DNA from: Candidatus Aminicenantota bacterium | GTDB taxonomy: Bacteria > Acidobacteriota > Aminicenantia > Aminicenantales > Aminicenantaceae | Direction: 5' to 3' | Assembly (NCBI GenBank): GCA_030627155.1 | Contig: DAOUSP010000017.1 | Location: 1-13,437, forward strand | Length of the DNA stretch: 13,437 bases | Part shown: piece by piece, positions 7,714 through 13,437 of the stretch | How positions within the stretch are numbered: position 1 is the first letter of the stretch | How the letters are laid out: every line of letters starts with the position of its first letter | Made by a program: the position numbers and the translations under genes | The notes under the pieces: model-generated | The model's input: the letters and a program-made list of their open reading frames with translations, nothing else | The model's database searches: none | What the model was told of the DNA's origin: nothing

Positions 7714-8133
7714 TTATACTTTTTTTCTGACTGAAGATAGAAAAAGAATTGTTGACATCCCAAACAGTATTCCATCTACAAGGATAAGAGTGTAATCGAC
7801 CCTCCGGCTAAAACTCCCAAAACAACCGCAGTCTATATCAAGCCCTCGTAAAATCGAAATCCATATTAATACAATGAAGGCGAAAAGAAACAAAGATAAC
7901 ACAAGCGCGCTCGTGCGTGGAAATAAACCTAAAATTAATAAAACTCCACAGATTAATTCAATCCATGGAATGACTAATGCCAGGAAAAAAGCCATCCAGG
8001 CTGGAAAAAGCCGGTAATTGGCGATACTCTGGGCAAAACCAAGCGGATCGATTATTTTCAGAACTCCTGCCCAGATAAATACGCCTCCAACTATAATCCT
8101 GAAAAAATAAAGAACATATTTATTTCGTATCAT
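7714..8133 (-). CDS. MauE/DoxX-family integral membrane protein
   Basis: This 139-residue hydrophobic protein has four predicted membrane segments (about 6-26, 46-71, 75-95 and 113-134). The pattern RIIVGGVFIWAGVLKIIDP near the N-terminus and a Cys-Gly-Cys (Cys102, Cys104 in DIDCGCFG) between segments 3 and 4 is typical of the MauE/DoxX group. The basic N-terminus (MIRNK) suggests it is cytoplasmic, which puts the Cys-Gly-Cys loop outside. Family members are linked to thiol-disulfide maturation or sulfur metabolism, and MauE supports assembly of methylamine dehydrogenase; the exact role here is unknown. The ATG overlaps the last 14 bases of the rhodanese gene, with AAGGA just upstream inside that gene, implying coupled translation and a joint function. 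Confidence 0.8.
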   Translation of the reverse strand: MIRNKYVLYFFRIIVGGVFIWAGVLKIIDPLGFAQSIANYRLFPAWMAFFLALVIPWIELICGVLLILGLFPRTSALVLSLFLFAFIVLIWISILRGLDIDCGCFGSFSRRVDYTLILVDGILFGMSTILFLSSVRKKV

Positions 8134-8602
8134 TTCCTTCTGAAACTGGAAGGTTATGGGCTATCCATTCGGCCCACCCTCCAAAAAATATTTTAATATT
8201 ACGGAATCCTCTTTCATATAAAAGCTTAGCCACAGCAGTACTCGACTTGCACTCAGTGCCATCACAATAAACCACAAGTGTTTGTTCTAAAGGGAATATG
8301 CTATCACGAAAGAACTCATTAAATTTTTCATAAGGAATATTAACAGCACCTACGATGTGACCTTCATTGTAGGCATCCTCTGTGCGGGAATCTATAAAAA
8401 TCGAACTTCTTTCTTGAAACAACTCCTCGGCTTCAGGCAGAGTAATGTAAACCATTGAAGGGAACTTCTCAAGGGAGACAAACCCATGTCGAAACTCACC
8501 CTGGAAATACCTTTTTATCAAAGGAATATGAGAGCTAAAACCCACAAGAACACTTGCCAGAAGAATCAATGCTGTTTCATACAATAACTTACGAATGCGC
8601 AT
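8120..8602 (-). CDS. Membrane-anchored rhodanese-domain protein
   Basis: From the ATG at 8602 this is a 160-residue protein. Residues 1-5 (MRIRK) are basic and about 6-22 form one hydrophobic segment, so it is probably an N-terminally anchored protein, or less likely a cleaved export, with the rest outside the cytoplasm. Residues 50-153 form a single rhodanese domain: YITLPEAEELF, FIDSR (69-73), GHIVGAVNIPYE, and the active loop YCDGTECKSS with Cys113 as the expected persulfide-carrying residue and a second cysteine, Cys118, in the same loop. Rhodaneses move sulfane sulfur or act in thiol redox. An in-frame GTG eight codons upstream (8626) is possible, but it lacks a ribosome site and gives a less typical signal. 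The 3' end overlaps the MauE/DoxX-like gene by 14 bases; the aminotransferase lies 39 bases upstream. Confidence 0.85.
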   Translation of the reverse strand: MRIRKLLYETALILLASVLVGFSSHIPLIKRYFQGEFRHGFVSLEKFPSMVYITLPEAEELFQERSSIFIDSRTEDAYNEGHIVGAVNIPYEKFNEFFRDSIFPLEQTLVVYCDGTECKSSTAVAKLLYERGFRNIKIFFGGWAEWIAHNLPVSEGNDTK

Positions 8603-8641
8603 AAAAACTCTTTGTGTCTTTAACACTTTTTGGAGTGCTGA

Positions 8642-9835
8642 CTAAAAAATGCTTCTGTATTCTTTAAGCCCTTCTTTAAGAACATGAATCGCTCTTCGCA
8701 AATCTTCTTCTTTAAGGACATAGGCAATCCTCACTTCATCACGGCCTTTATTTGGAGTGGAATAAAAGCCTTGCGCAGGAGCTACCATCACAGTCTGATT
8801 ATCCAGACTGAAGTCTGTCAGCATCCATTGGACAAAGTGTTCGCTGTCTTTTATAGGAAGTCTAACTATTATATAGAATGCTCCCTGTGGTTTGTGTATT
8901 GTAATACCTGGAATATCCTTAAGCCCTTCAAAGAGAACATTTCTTCTTTTTTGATATTCTTTTCTGATTTCAGTGAAATAATCAGGGTCCATCCTGTAAG
9001 CAGCCAAAGCTGCTTTTTGTTCCATGGTGGGCGGACAAAGCCGGGCCTGGGCAAATTTCAGTATAGATTGATATACTTTGTCATTGCGTGTAATGACAGC
9101 CCCAATTCTCGCCCCACAACAGCTAAAACGCTTGGAAATGCTGTCGATGACAATCGTACAGTCTTTGACTTCCTCAAACTCCAAAACACTTTTATGCTGA
9201 ATCCCATCATAGACAAATTCCTTATAAACTTCATCAGAAATCAAAAAAAGATCGTGTTTTTGGATCAATCCCTTGATTCTCTCCAATTCTTCCTGAGTGT
9301 AAACAGTTCCTGTTGGGTTGTTGGGAGAACATAGTAAAATCGCCTTGGTTTTTGGTGTGATTTTAGCCTCTATCTCATCTGTTGGAGGGAGTCGAAATCC
9401 AGTCTCTACACTCATGGGCACAGGGATAATATTTACGCTTGCAAATGCTGCATATCCGTTATAATTTGTATAAAATGGTTCTGGCACAAGAATCTCCTCT
9501 CCAGGATCAGCAACTACACTGAAAGCAAAATGAATCGCTTCTGAGCCTCCTATAGTGATTATTACATTATCTTCATGAATAGGAATATTGTAGTTCTTGA
9601 AATAATCCGCAATAGCTCGCCTCAATTCGACAAACCCCTGAGCAGGACCATAGCTTAGTACTTCCTCATCAGAGCGAGAAAACGCTTCCCACACTGCATG
9701 AGGTGTTGGGATATCTGGCTGGCCAATATTTATGAAATATACCTGAATTCCGCGTTCTTTGGCCTTATCTGCAAACGGTTTTAATTTCCTTATTGGTGAG
9801 GCTTGTATTTCCAGACCCCTTTTGGATATATTCAT
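8642..9835 (-). CDS. PLP-dependent aminotransferase, class I/II (aspartate aminotransferase-like)
   Basis: This 397-residue fold-type I aminotransferase has every core motif: NIGQPDIPTP (36-45), the cofactor-phosphate loop GGSEA (96-100), SPNNPTG with Asn173, the ring-nitrogen aspartate Asp201 in ISDEVY, the Schiff-base lysine Lys235 in DSISKRFSCCGARIG, and the substrate-carboxylate arginine Arg369 in EVRIAYV. The closest general group is the AspC-like family often labelled aspartate aminotransferase; amino-donor specificity (Asp, Ala, aromatic or other) cannot be read with confidence. It is cytoplasmic. AGGAGG lies nine bases before the ATG. It is the first gene of a leftward run with the rhodanese and MauE-like genes, but its chemistry has no obvious link to theirs, and the 39-base gap means they may merely share a promoter. 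It is divergent from pyrK. Confidence 0.95.
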   Translation of the reverse strand: MNISKRGLEIQASPIRKLKPFADKAKERGIQVYFINIGQPDIPTPHAVWEAFSRSDEEVLSYGPAQGFVELRRAIADYFKNYNIPIHEDNVIITIGGSEAIHFAFSVVADPGEEILVPEPFYTNYNGYAAFASVNIIPVPMSVETGFRLPPTDEIEAKITPKTKAILLCSPNNPTGTVYTQEELERIKGLIQKHDLFLISDEVYKEFVYDGIQHKSVLEFEEVKDCTIVIDSISKRFSCCGARIGAVITRNDKVYQSILKFAQARLCPPTMEQKAALAAYRMDPDYFTEIRKEYQKRRNVLFEGLKDIPGITIHKPQGAFYIIVRLPIKDSEHFVQWMLTDFSLDNQTVMVAPAQGFYSTPNKGRDEVRIAYVLKEEDLRRAIHVLKEGLKEYRSIF

Positions 9836-9875
9836 CTATAATTCCCTCCTTGTAATTGTGTCAACTTGAATTTTG

Positions 9876-9905
9876 ATTATTACAGAAATACAAATAAATT
9901 GTCAA
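9876..9905 (-). promoter_or_regulatory. Promoter of the aminotransferase gene
   Basis: On the minus strand a perfect TTGACA (9905-9900) is followed after 18 bases by AATAAT (9881-9876, five of six), preceded by TG one base earlier, or after 17 bases by TAATAA. The start site would be roughly 30 bases before the ATG. I see no comparably good promoter on the opposite strand for pyrK; the best match is a weak TTGAAT-17-TACAAA at 9866-9894. Confidence 0.55.
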
Positions 9906-9962
9906 AGTTTTTGTTGCGAACACAATCTAATTCTGGTATTTTCTTCCCTGAAGGCAAACAGA

Positions 9963-10769
9963 ATGTTCGATATACTCAAAGATCCCCATGCATTAATAAC
10001 TCATAAAGAGCATTGGAAAGATTATTATCTCTTCACATTGGAATCTCCCATTATTGCCTCCCGAGCCCAGCCAGGACAATTCATCATGGTCCGAGTTTCC
10101 TCTCTCCCATATCCCTTGTTGAGGCGCCCGTTCAGCATTCATTCTGTCGGAGGGAAAAAAATCGAAATATTCTTCCAGAAATCCGGAGTCGGGACATCAC
10201 TCCTCAGCAACAAAATTACAGGAGATTTTATGGATATCATTGGCCCTCTTGGAAAGGGTTTTTCCTGGAGCCAGCACTCCAAAACACAAGACATCGTACT
10301 TATTGGTGGGGGCCGAGGAATTGCACCACTCTATTTTTTAGCTCAAAAACTTCATTCTGTCGGAGCAGCTCCCAAAATATTTTATGGAGGCAACACAAAG
10401 GATGACATTCCTTTAAAAGAAAAATTCGAGCAAAAAGGATTCGAAATCTATTGTTCAACCGATGACGGCTCTTTTGGATTCAGAGGTCTTATCACGGATT
10501 GCTTTAAAGACCAGTTAAAAAATCTCACTCCCAAACAAATTTTTGCTTGCGGCCCTGAACCTATGATGAAAGCTATCTATCAAGTCGCTGTAAGAAAGGG
10601 CATCCCTGCCGAGTTTTCTCTGGAATCTGTCATGGGCTGTGGATTTGGCGCCTGCTGGGGATGTGTAAAAAAAATAAAAACAAAGGAAGGAACTGAATGG
10701 ATCAAGATTTGTGAAGAAGGGCCTGTTTTTTCCTCTTTTGAAATCGTCTGGGAAGAGCAAGAAAAATGA
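9963..10769 (+). CDS. pyrK: Dihydroorotate dehydrogenase electron transfer subunit (FAD/2Fe-2S)
   Basis: From the ATG at 9963 this is a 268-residue protein, close to the family length of about 250-265. It passes electrons from dihydroorotate (via PyrD FMN) to NAD+. The ferredoxin-reductase-like FAD domain shows PGQFIMVR (37-44) and RRPFSIH (54-60). The NAD domain shows GGGRGIAPLY (115-124) and ACGPEPMM (195-202). The C-terminal 2Fe-2S cluster has four cysteines, Cys226, Cys231, Cys234 and Cys250, in MGCGFGACWGC and KICEEGPVF. A longer reading frame opens at 9873, but GAAGG eight bases before 9963 and the start of family-like sequence at FDILKDP support the shorter form. Its TGA overlaps the pyrD ATG by four bases, as expected for subunits made together. 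Confidence 0.93.
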   Translation: MFDILKDPHALITHKEHWKDYYLFTLESPIIASRAQPGQFIMVRVSSLPYPLLRRPFSIHSVGGKKIEIFFQKSGVGTSLLSNKITGDFMDIIGPLGKGFSWSQHSKTQDIVLIGGGRGIAPLYFLAQKLHSVGAAPKIFYGGNTKDDIPLKEKFEQKGFEIYCSTDDGSFGFRGLITDCFKDQLKNLTPKQIFACGPEPMMKAIYQVAVRKGIPAEFSLESVMGCGFGACWGCVKKIKTKEGTEWIKICEEGPVFSSFEIVWEEQEK

Positions 10770-11677
10770 TAGACCTTTCTGTTGATTTTGGTTTTATTAA
10801 ACTCAAAAATCCAGTCCTTGCAGCCAGTGGAACGTTCGGGTATGGCATCGAGTTTTCTCCATTTATCGATTTAAACAAACTTGGAGGCTTCGTAGTAAAG
10901 GGCCTTTATTACTCTCCTCGCCCGGGAAATCCTCCCCAACGGTTAGTCGAAACTCCAAGCGGTCTTATCAATGCAATAGGACTTCAGGGAATAGGCGTCA
11001 AAAAATTTGCGGAAGACATTCTCCCCCAGCTCAGAAAATACCAAACAGCCATCATTGTAAATGTCTGCGGGGAAACTGAAGAAGAATATGCAAAGGTTGT
11101 GGATTTTTTAAACAAAGAAGACGGAGTATCCCTCTATGAGATAAATATCTCATGTCCCAATGTCAAAAAAGGAGGCCTCTGTCCGGCTCAAAATCCCGAA
11201 TCAACATATTCTGTCGTTCATCTTGTAAAGGAAGTTAGCGCCAGGCCTGTTATTACTAAACTATCACCAAATGTAACTGATATTGTCGAAATCGCTCTCA
11301 GCGCTCAAGAAGCTGGCTCTGATGCTATCTCCCTGGTAAATACATTTCTCGCTATGGCTATAGATGTGGAAACGCGAAGACCCAAGCTCGCAAATACCTT
11401 AGGTGGCCTTAGCGGCCCAGCTATAAAACCTTTGGCTCTGCGAATGGTCTATCAGGTTGTTAAGCACTTAAATATTCCTGTAATAGGAATTGGCGGAATA
11501 ATGACTGACCAAGATGCCTTAGAATTTCTTATCGCAGGAGCCAGAGCTGTTCAAGTGGGAACAGCAAACTTTGTAGATCCGGAAGCAACTTTAAAAATCA
11601 TCCAGGATATCCAAAGGTACTGCGAGCTGAATAAAATAAATAGAATCGAAGATATTATTGGAACTTTAAATGAATGA
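10766..11677 (+). CDS. pyrD: Dihydroorotate dehydrogenase, class 1B catalytic subunit
   Basis: This 303-residue TIM barrel oxidises dihydroorotate to orotate with FMN, the fourth step of pyrimidine synthesis. Visible motifs are the N-terminal NPVLAASGTFGYG (15-27), Lys45 in VVKGLYYSPRPGN, TPSGLINAIGLQ (63-74), the active-site base Cys130 in NISCPNVKKGG, LSPNVTD, and the FMN-phosphate loops IGIGGIMT and GARAVQVGTAN. A cysteine as base marks class 1, and the adjacent pyrK marks subclass 1B, which uses NAD+ through PyrK and not fumarate or quinone. Start and stop both overlap neighbours (four bases with pyrK, eight with pyrF), so the three are a translationally coupled operon in the cytoplasm. 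Confidence 0.97.
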   Translation: MIDLSVDFGFIKLKNPVLAASGTFGYGIEFSPFIDLNKLGGFVVKGLYYSPRPGNPPQRLVETPSGLINAIGLQGIGVKKFAEDILPQLRKYQTAIIVNVCGETEEEYAKVVDFLNKEDGVSLYEINISCPNVKKGGLCPAQNPESTYSVVHLVKEVSARPVITKLSPNVTDIVEIALSAQEAGSDAISLVNTFLAMAIDVETRRPKLANTLGGLSGPAIKPLALRMVYQVVKHLNIPVIGIGGIMTDQDALEFLIAGARAVQVGTANFVDPEATLKIIQDIQRYCELNKINRIEDIIGTLNE

Positions 11678-12395
11678 ACAAAATTTCTTCAAACGCATTA
11701 TTGTGGCTCTGGACGTAAGCACCAAGGAAGAAGCACTCAGTTTGGTTCATAGTCTTAGAGAAACGGAAATCTTTAAAATCGGGCTCAAACTTTTTTTTGC
11801 TGAAGGGCCTGAGCTTCTGAGAACAATTCATTCCCTGAATAAGAAAATCTTCCTGGATTTAAAGCTCCATGACATTCCCAATACAGTTTCAGAAGCTGTT
11901 AAAGTTGGAGTAAGACACGGAGTTTATATGATGACCATCCATTCCTCAGGCGGAAAAGAAATGATGGCCAAAGCTGTCGAAACAGGCATAAGAGAAGCAG
12001 AGATACAGACTGTTGAAAAACCTCTGCTTTTAGCTGTCACTGTATTGACAAGTCTTAATGATGACCAATTAAAAGAGATAGGGATACAAAATGACACCCG
12101 CTCACAGGTTTTGCGGTTAGCGCGACTTGCCAAAGATGCAGGCATGGATGGAATCGTTTGCTCCCCTCAAGAAATCGAAATCGTCCGAAACGAATTTGGA
12201 AAAGATTTTCTTGTGGTTACACCTGGAATACGGCCTTCCTGGACCGCAACCCAGGACCAAAAGAGAATAATGACTCCTTCACAGGCCTTTAAAAAGGGAG
12301 CCGATTACCTTGTTATCGGCCGCCCAATAACAGCTTCCCCTTCACCTGAAGAAGCGCTTCAAAGAATAGTCCAAGAGTTGGTTGAATCTCAGTAA
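11670..12395 (+). CDS. pyrF: Orotidine 5'-phosphate decarboxylase
   Basis: This 241-residue decarboxylase converts OMP to UMP, the last step of de novo pyrimidine synthesis. The catalytic Asp-x-Lys-xx-Asp charge network is intact as Asp63, Lys65 and Asp68 in FLDLKLHDIPNTV. Asp14 lies in the N-terminal ALDVST strand, and the phosphate-binding VTPGIRP (183-189) and VIGRPIT with Arg218 close the barrel. Length and motifs fit the short bacterial type I form (about 230-245). The ATG lies within the last eight bases of pyrD. The gene that would link these steps, orotate phosphoribosyltransferase (pyrE), is not in the window. No PyrR-type attenuator or terminator was recognised. The stop overlaps the 3' end of the opposing YIP1 gene by seven bases. 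Confidence 0.97.
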   Translation: MNEQNFFKRIIVALDVSTKEEALSLVHSLRETEIFKIGLKLFFAEGPELLRTIHSLNKKIFLDLKLHDIPNTVSEAVKVGVRHGVYMMTIHSSGGKEMMAKAVETGIREAEIQTVEKPLLLAVTVLTSLNDDQLKEIGIQNDTRSQVLRLARLAKDAGMDGIVCSPQEIEIVRNEFGKDFLVVTPGIRPSWTATQDQKRIMTPSQAFKKGADYLVIGRPITASPSPEEALQRIVQELVESQ

Positions 12396-12985
12396 ACGCC
12401 CCCAACAGCTCCTACAGTAAAAATCGCCCCTAAAACAACACTTACCACCACCATCAAAAGAAAGGCAATAACAATACTAACTACAAAATATCCTAAAATC
12501 TTTTCCTTTGGTGTTTCCATGAGAGGAGTGGTAAATCCAAGATAAAGGATGTAAAGGCCATAAAAACTTGCCAGGACAACGAGCACGCCTAAAAATGGTA
12601 AGATATAAAGAACACCGGCAACCCAATATGGGGTCATACTGAAAACAGCCAATTTCATAGCATTTGTTGGATTTTTAGTAGAATCAAATGTAGGCGCCAG
12701 GGCATTGATTATAATACCCAAAACATACACGCTGGCTAATGTGAGTGCATAAAAAAGAATCATATAGATAAAGGCCGATCCTATCCCATGTCTATACCAG
12801 CCTACAAAAGGAACTCTATGGCCAACCAGGCCGCGCCCTATGAAATGTGCAACTGCAGGTACTGCTGCCAAAATAACAGCATAAGATGTAAAAATTTGAT
12901 TTACAGAGATTTCTTCACTTTTGATTTTTACCCATTCTTCTTTTGGCTTAGCCAAAATCCCCTGAACTCTTGAAACAATGTCCAT
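12389..12985 (-). CDS. YIP1-family integral membrane protein
   Basis: This 198-residue protein opens with a conserved amphipathic stretch (VQGILAKPKEEWVKIKSEE, residues 7-25) characteristic of bacterial YIP1-domain proteins, followed by about five hydrophobic segments (near 31-50, 70-94, 113-126, 127-150 and 163-190). Its function in bacteria is not established; homologues are annotated only by domain. It is expected in the cytoplasmic membrane with the N-terminus inside. A perfect AGGAGG (12997-12992) lies six bases before the ATG and a strong promoter is just upstream, so it is likely a well-expressed single gene. It converges on pyrF with a seven-base overlap and no visible terminator between them. 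Confidence 0.85.
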   Translation of the reverse strand: MDIVSRVQGILAKPKEEWVKIKSEEISVNQIFTSYAVILAAVPAVAHFIGRGLVGHRVPFVGWYRHGIGSAFIYMILFYALTLASVYVLGIIINALAPTFDSTKNPTNAMKLAVFSMTPYWVAGVLYILPFLGVLVVLASFYGLYILYLGFTTPLMETPKEKILGYFVVSIVIAFLLMVVVSVVLGAIFTVGAVGGVY

Positions 12986-13012
12986 CCATATCCTCCTTTC
13001 AAATTTTATGAA

Positions 13013-13041
13013 ACTATATACTTTTCATTTTTTAATGTCAA
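13013..13041 (-). promoter_or_regulatory. Strong promoter of the YIP1-family gene
   Basis: On the minus strand a perfect TTGACA (13041-13036) is followed after exactly 17 bases by TATAGT (13018-13013, five of six). The spacer is A-rich. Transcription would start near 13006, about 20 bases before the start codon, just leaving room for the AGGAGG site. This is the best promoter match in the window. Confidence 0.75.
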
Positions 13042-13178
13042 ATAACTTAAGATTATCGCAAACATCTTTTTTCTGTAATAAGAGTGCTCTCTTACCTTTA
13101 ATCGGCATTATCGACCATTAAGACTAAACACTAAAAATAAAATGTATTTGGGAATGAATGACGCAACCTTCATGGATT
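13042..13178. other. Non-coding stretch between YIP1 gene and tRNA-Cys
   Basis: The gene-free span between the YIP1 start (12985) and the tRNA (13224) is 238 bases. It holds the YIP1 promoter at its left and an inverted repeat at its right. In 13042-13178 I see only AT-rich sequence with no supported gene, RNA or repeat. Confidence 0.5.
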
Positions 13179-13204
13179 TTGCCTTAAAATCATGTGGAAG
13201 GCAA
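13179..13204. repeat. Inverted repeat downstream of tRNA-Cys
   Basis: TTGCCTT (13179-13185) and AAGGCAA (13198-13204) form a perfect 7-bp stem with a 12-base loop, about 20 bases beyond the 3' end of the tRNA. On the tRNA strand it is followed by AAAATCC and not by a run of U, so it is not a normal intrinsic terminator. It could be a processing or partial termination structure, or chance. Confidence 0.35.
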
Positions 13205-13223
13205 GTTAAGAGAATCAGGATTT

Positions 13224-13299
13224 TGGAGGCGCGGGTCGGATTCGAACCGACGAATCGAGGTTTTGCAGACCTCTCCCTTAGCCACTTGGGTACCGCGCC
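13224..13299 (-). tRNA. tRNA-Cys (anticodon GCA), CCA encoded
   Basis: Read on the minus strand, 76 bases fold into a complete cloverleaf: a 7-bp acceptor stem GGCGCGG/CCGCGCC, a short D arm with loop AAGTGGCTAA, anticodon stem GAGGT/ACCTC with loop CTGCAAA and anticodon GCA (13266-13264), a five-base variable loop, and T arm GTCGG-TTCGAAT-CCGAC. The discriminator base is U73 (13227), a known cysteine identity element, and the terminal CCA is encoded (13226-13224). It reads codons UGC and UGU. No other tRNA is adjacent in the window. Confidence 0.98.
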
Positions 13300-13369
13300 A
13301 TTTCTTTCAAAATCGTTGTATTTTTCAACAACATCCTGAATTTCTGACCGTCCCCTTGCTAACCTAACC

Positions 13370-13410
13370 GTTCCACAGAACTTACCCAAATATTCCAGAG
13401 GAAGATTTGG
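13370..13410 (-). other. Two adjacent hairpins, possible IS200/IS605 right end or omega RNA
   Basis: Two stem-loops lie side by side. One is 13386-13410, with a 6-bp stem CCAAAT/ATTTGG, one mismatch, a further 4 bp TTCC/GGAA and a 3-base loop. The other is 13370-13381, GTTC/GAAC around a 4-base loop. On the minus strand they come at and just after the end of the possible tnpB tail, where right-end hairpins and the omega RNA scaffold of IS200/IS605 elements are expected. The hairpins are seen directly; the RNA identity is inference. Confidence 0.3.
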
Positions 13411-13437
13411 TATCTGCTTCCTGCTTCAGTGACACAT
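13382..13437 (-). CDS. Possible C-terminal tail of an IS200/IS605 TnpB-like protein (cut by right edge)
   Basis: On the minus strand one frame runs in from the window edge and ends at a TAA at 13384-13382, giving the tail VSLKQEADTKSSSGIFG. A Ser-x-Lys-Gln-Glu-Ala motif some 10-20 residues before the stop resembles, from memory, the variable ends of many TnpB (OrfB) proteins, and the hairpins immediately after the stop fit such an element. Only 17 residues are visible, none catalytic (the RuvC residues and zinc ribbon would lie beyond the edge), and the other two frames are not excluded on coding grounds. If correct, the element's right end lies between this stop and the tRNA-Cys gene. Confidence 0.33.
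   Translation of the reverse strand, partial: VSLKQEADTKSSSGIFG

Noticed and set aside
8684..9334. 216-residue frame opposite the aminotransferase
   Set aside because: It is antisense to a complete, motif-perfect gene; the length follows from its codon composition.
9859..9864. A second TTGACA upstream of the aminotransferase gene
   Set aside because: The matching -10 position would fall on the start codon region, past the AGGAGG site; the upstream TTGACA at 9905-9900 is a better fit.
9873..9962. 30-codon N-terminal extension of PyrK from a TTG
   Set aside because: It has no family resemblance, overlaps the aminotransferase promoter on the other strand, and a ribosome site fits the ATG at 9963.
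13179..13204. Intrinsic terminator for tRNA-Cys
   Set aside because: The stem is present, but no run of T follows on the tRNA strand.
13142..13339. 65-residue plus-strand frame containing ARVGFEPTN
   Set aside because: This peptide is the well-known false translation of the antisense strand of a tRNA T-arm.
13108..13389. 93-residue frame on the minus strand crossing the tRNA
   Set aside because: It reads straight through the tRNA-Cys; it is a by-product of the RNA gene.
13412..13437. Signal recognition particle RNA (GGAAGCAG motif on the minus strand)
   Set aside because: The 5' half of the symmetric loop (CAGG) is absent, and the following sequence forms local hairpins instead of a long complementary arm.
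1..13437. CRISPR array, phage genes or defence-system genes
   Set aside because: No regularly spaced repeats and no Cas, toxin-antitoxin, restriction or phage structural proteins were recognisable among the genes.

Overview
The window looks like ordinary bacterial chromosome from a poorly characterised, AT-leaning lineage. Gene density is high, several genes overlap by 4-14 bases, Shine-Dalgarno sites are mostly AGGAG-like, and several promoters have the housekeeping TTGACA-17-TATAAT layout. A PyrK-dependent (class 1B) dihydroorotate dehydrogenase and a pyruvate,phosphate dikinase suggest NAD-linked, anaerobe-style metabolism. I cannot name a phylum from sequence alone.

Region by region. (1) 1-2536, minus strand: three consecutive GT-B glycosyltransferases of family 4. 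The last is cut by the left edge. They look like part of a cell-surface polysaccharide cluster read leftwards from a promoter at about 2545-2573. (2) 2611-3897, plus strand: a solitary M20 metallohydrolase with its own promoter and a clear ribosome binding site. (3) 3912-7619, minus strand: pyruvate,phosphate dikinase followed by a class I/II-type deacetylase-fold enzyme, apparently one transcript. (4) 7714-9835, minus strand: a PLP aminotransferase, a membrane-anchored rhodanese and a MauE/DoxX-type membrane protein; the last two overlap. (5) 9963-12395, plus strand: pyrK-pyrD-pyrF, a tightly overlapping pyrimidine cassette covering dihydroorotate oxidation and OMP decarboxylation. (6) 12389-12985, minus strand: a YIP1-family membrane protein with a near-consensus promoter, its 3' end overlapping pyrF. 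(7) 12986-13437: non-coding DNA, a complete tRNA-Cys(GCA) on the minus strand, and at the right edge a structured stretch that may be the 3' end of an IS200/IS605-type tnpB gene with its right-end/omega-RNA region.

How the genes fit together. pyrK and pyrD encode the two subunits of one heteromeric enzyme, and pyrF acts two steps later in the same pathway. The dikinase interconverts pyruvate and PEP; why it is paired with a deacetylase is not obvious. The rhodanese and MauE-like protein probably work together on sulfur or thiol chemistry at the outer face of the membrane. I found no convincing new multi-gene system. The most unusual leads are the right-edge TnpB/omega-RNA-like segment, the rhodanese-MauE pair, the dikinase-deacetylase pair and the apparently leaderless glycosyltransferase transcript.
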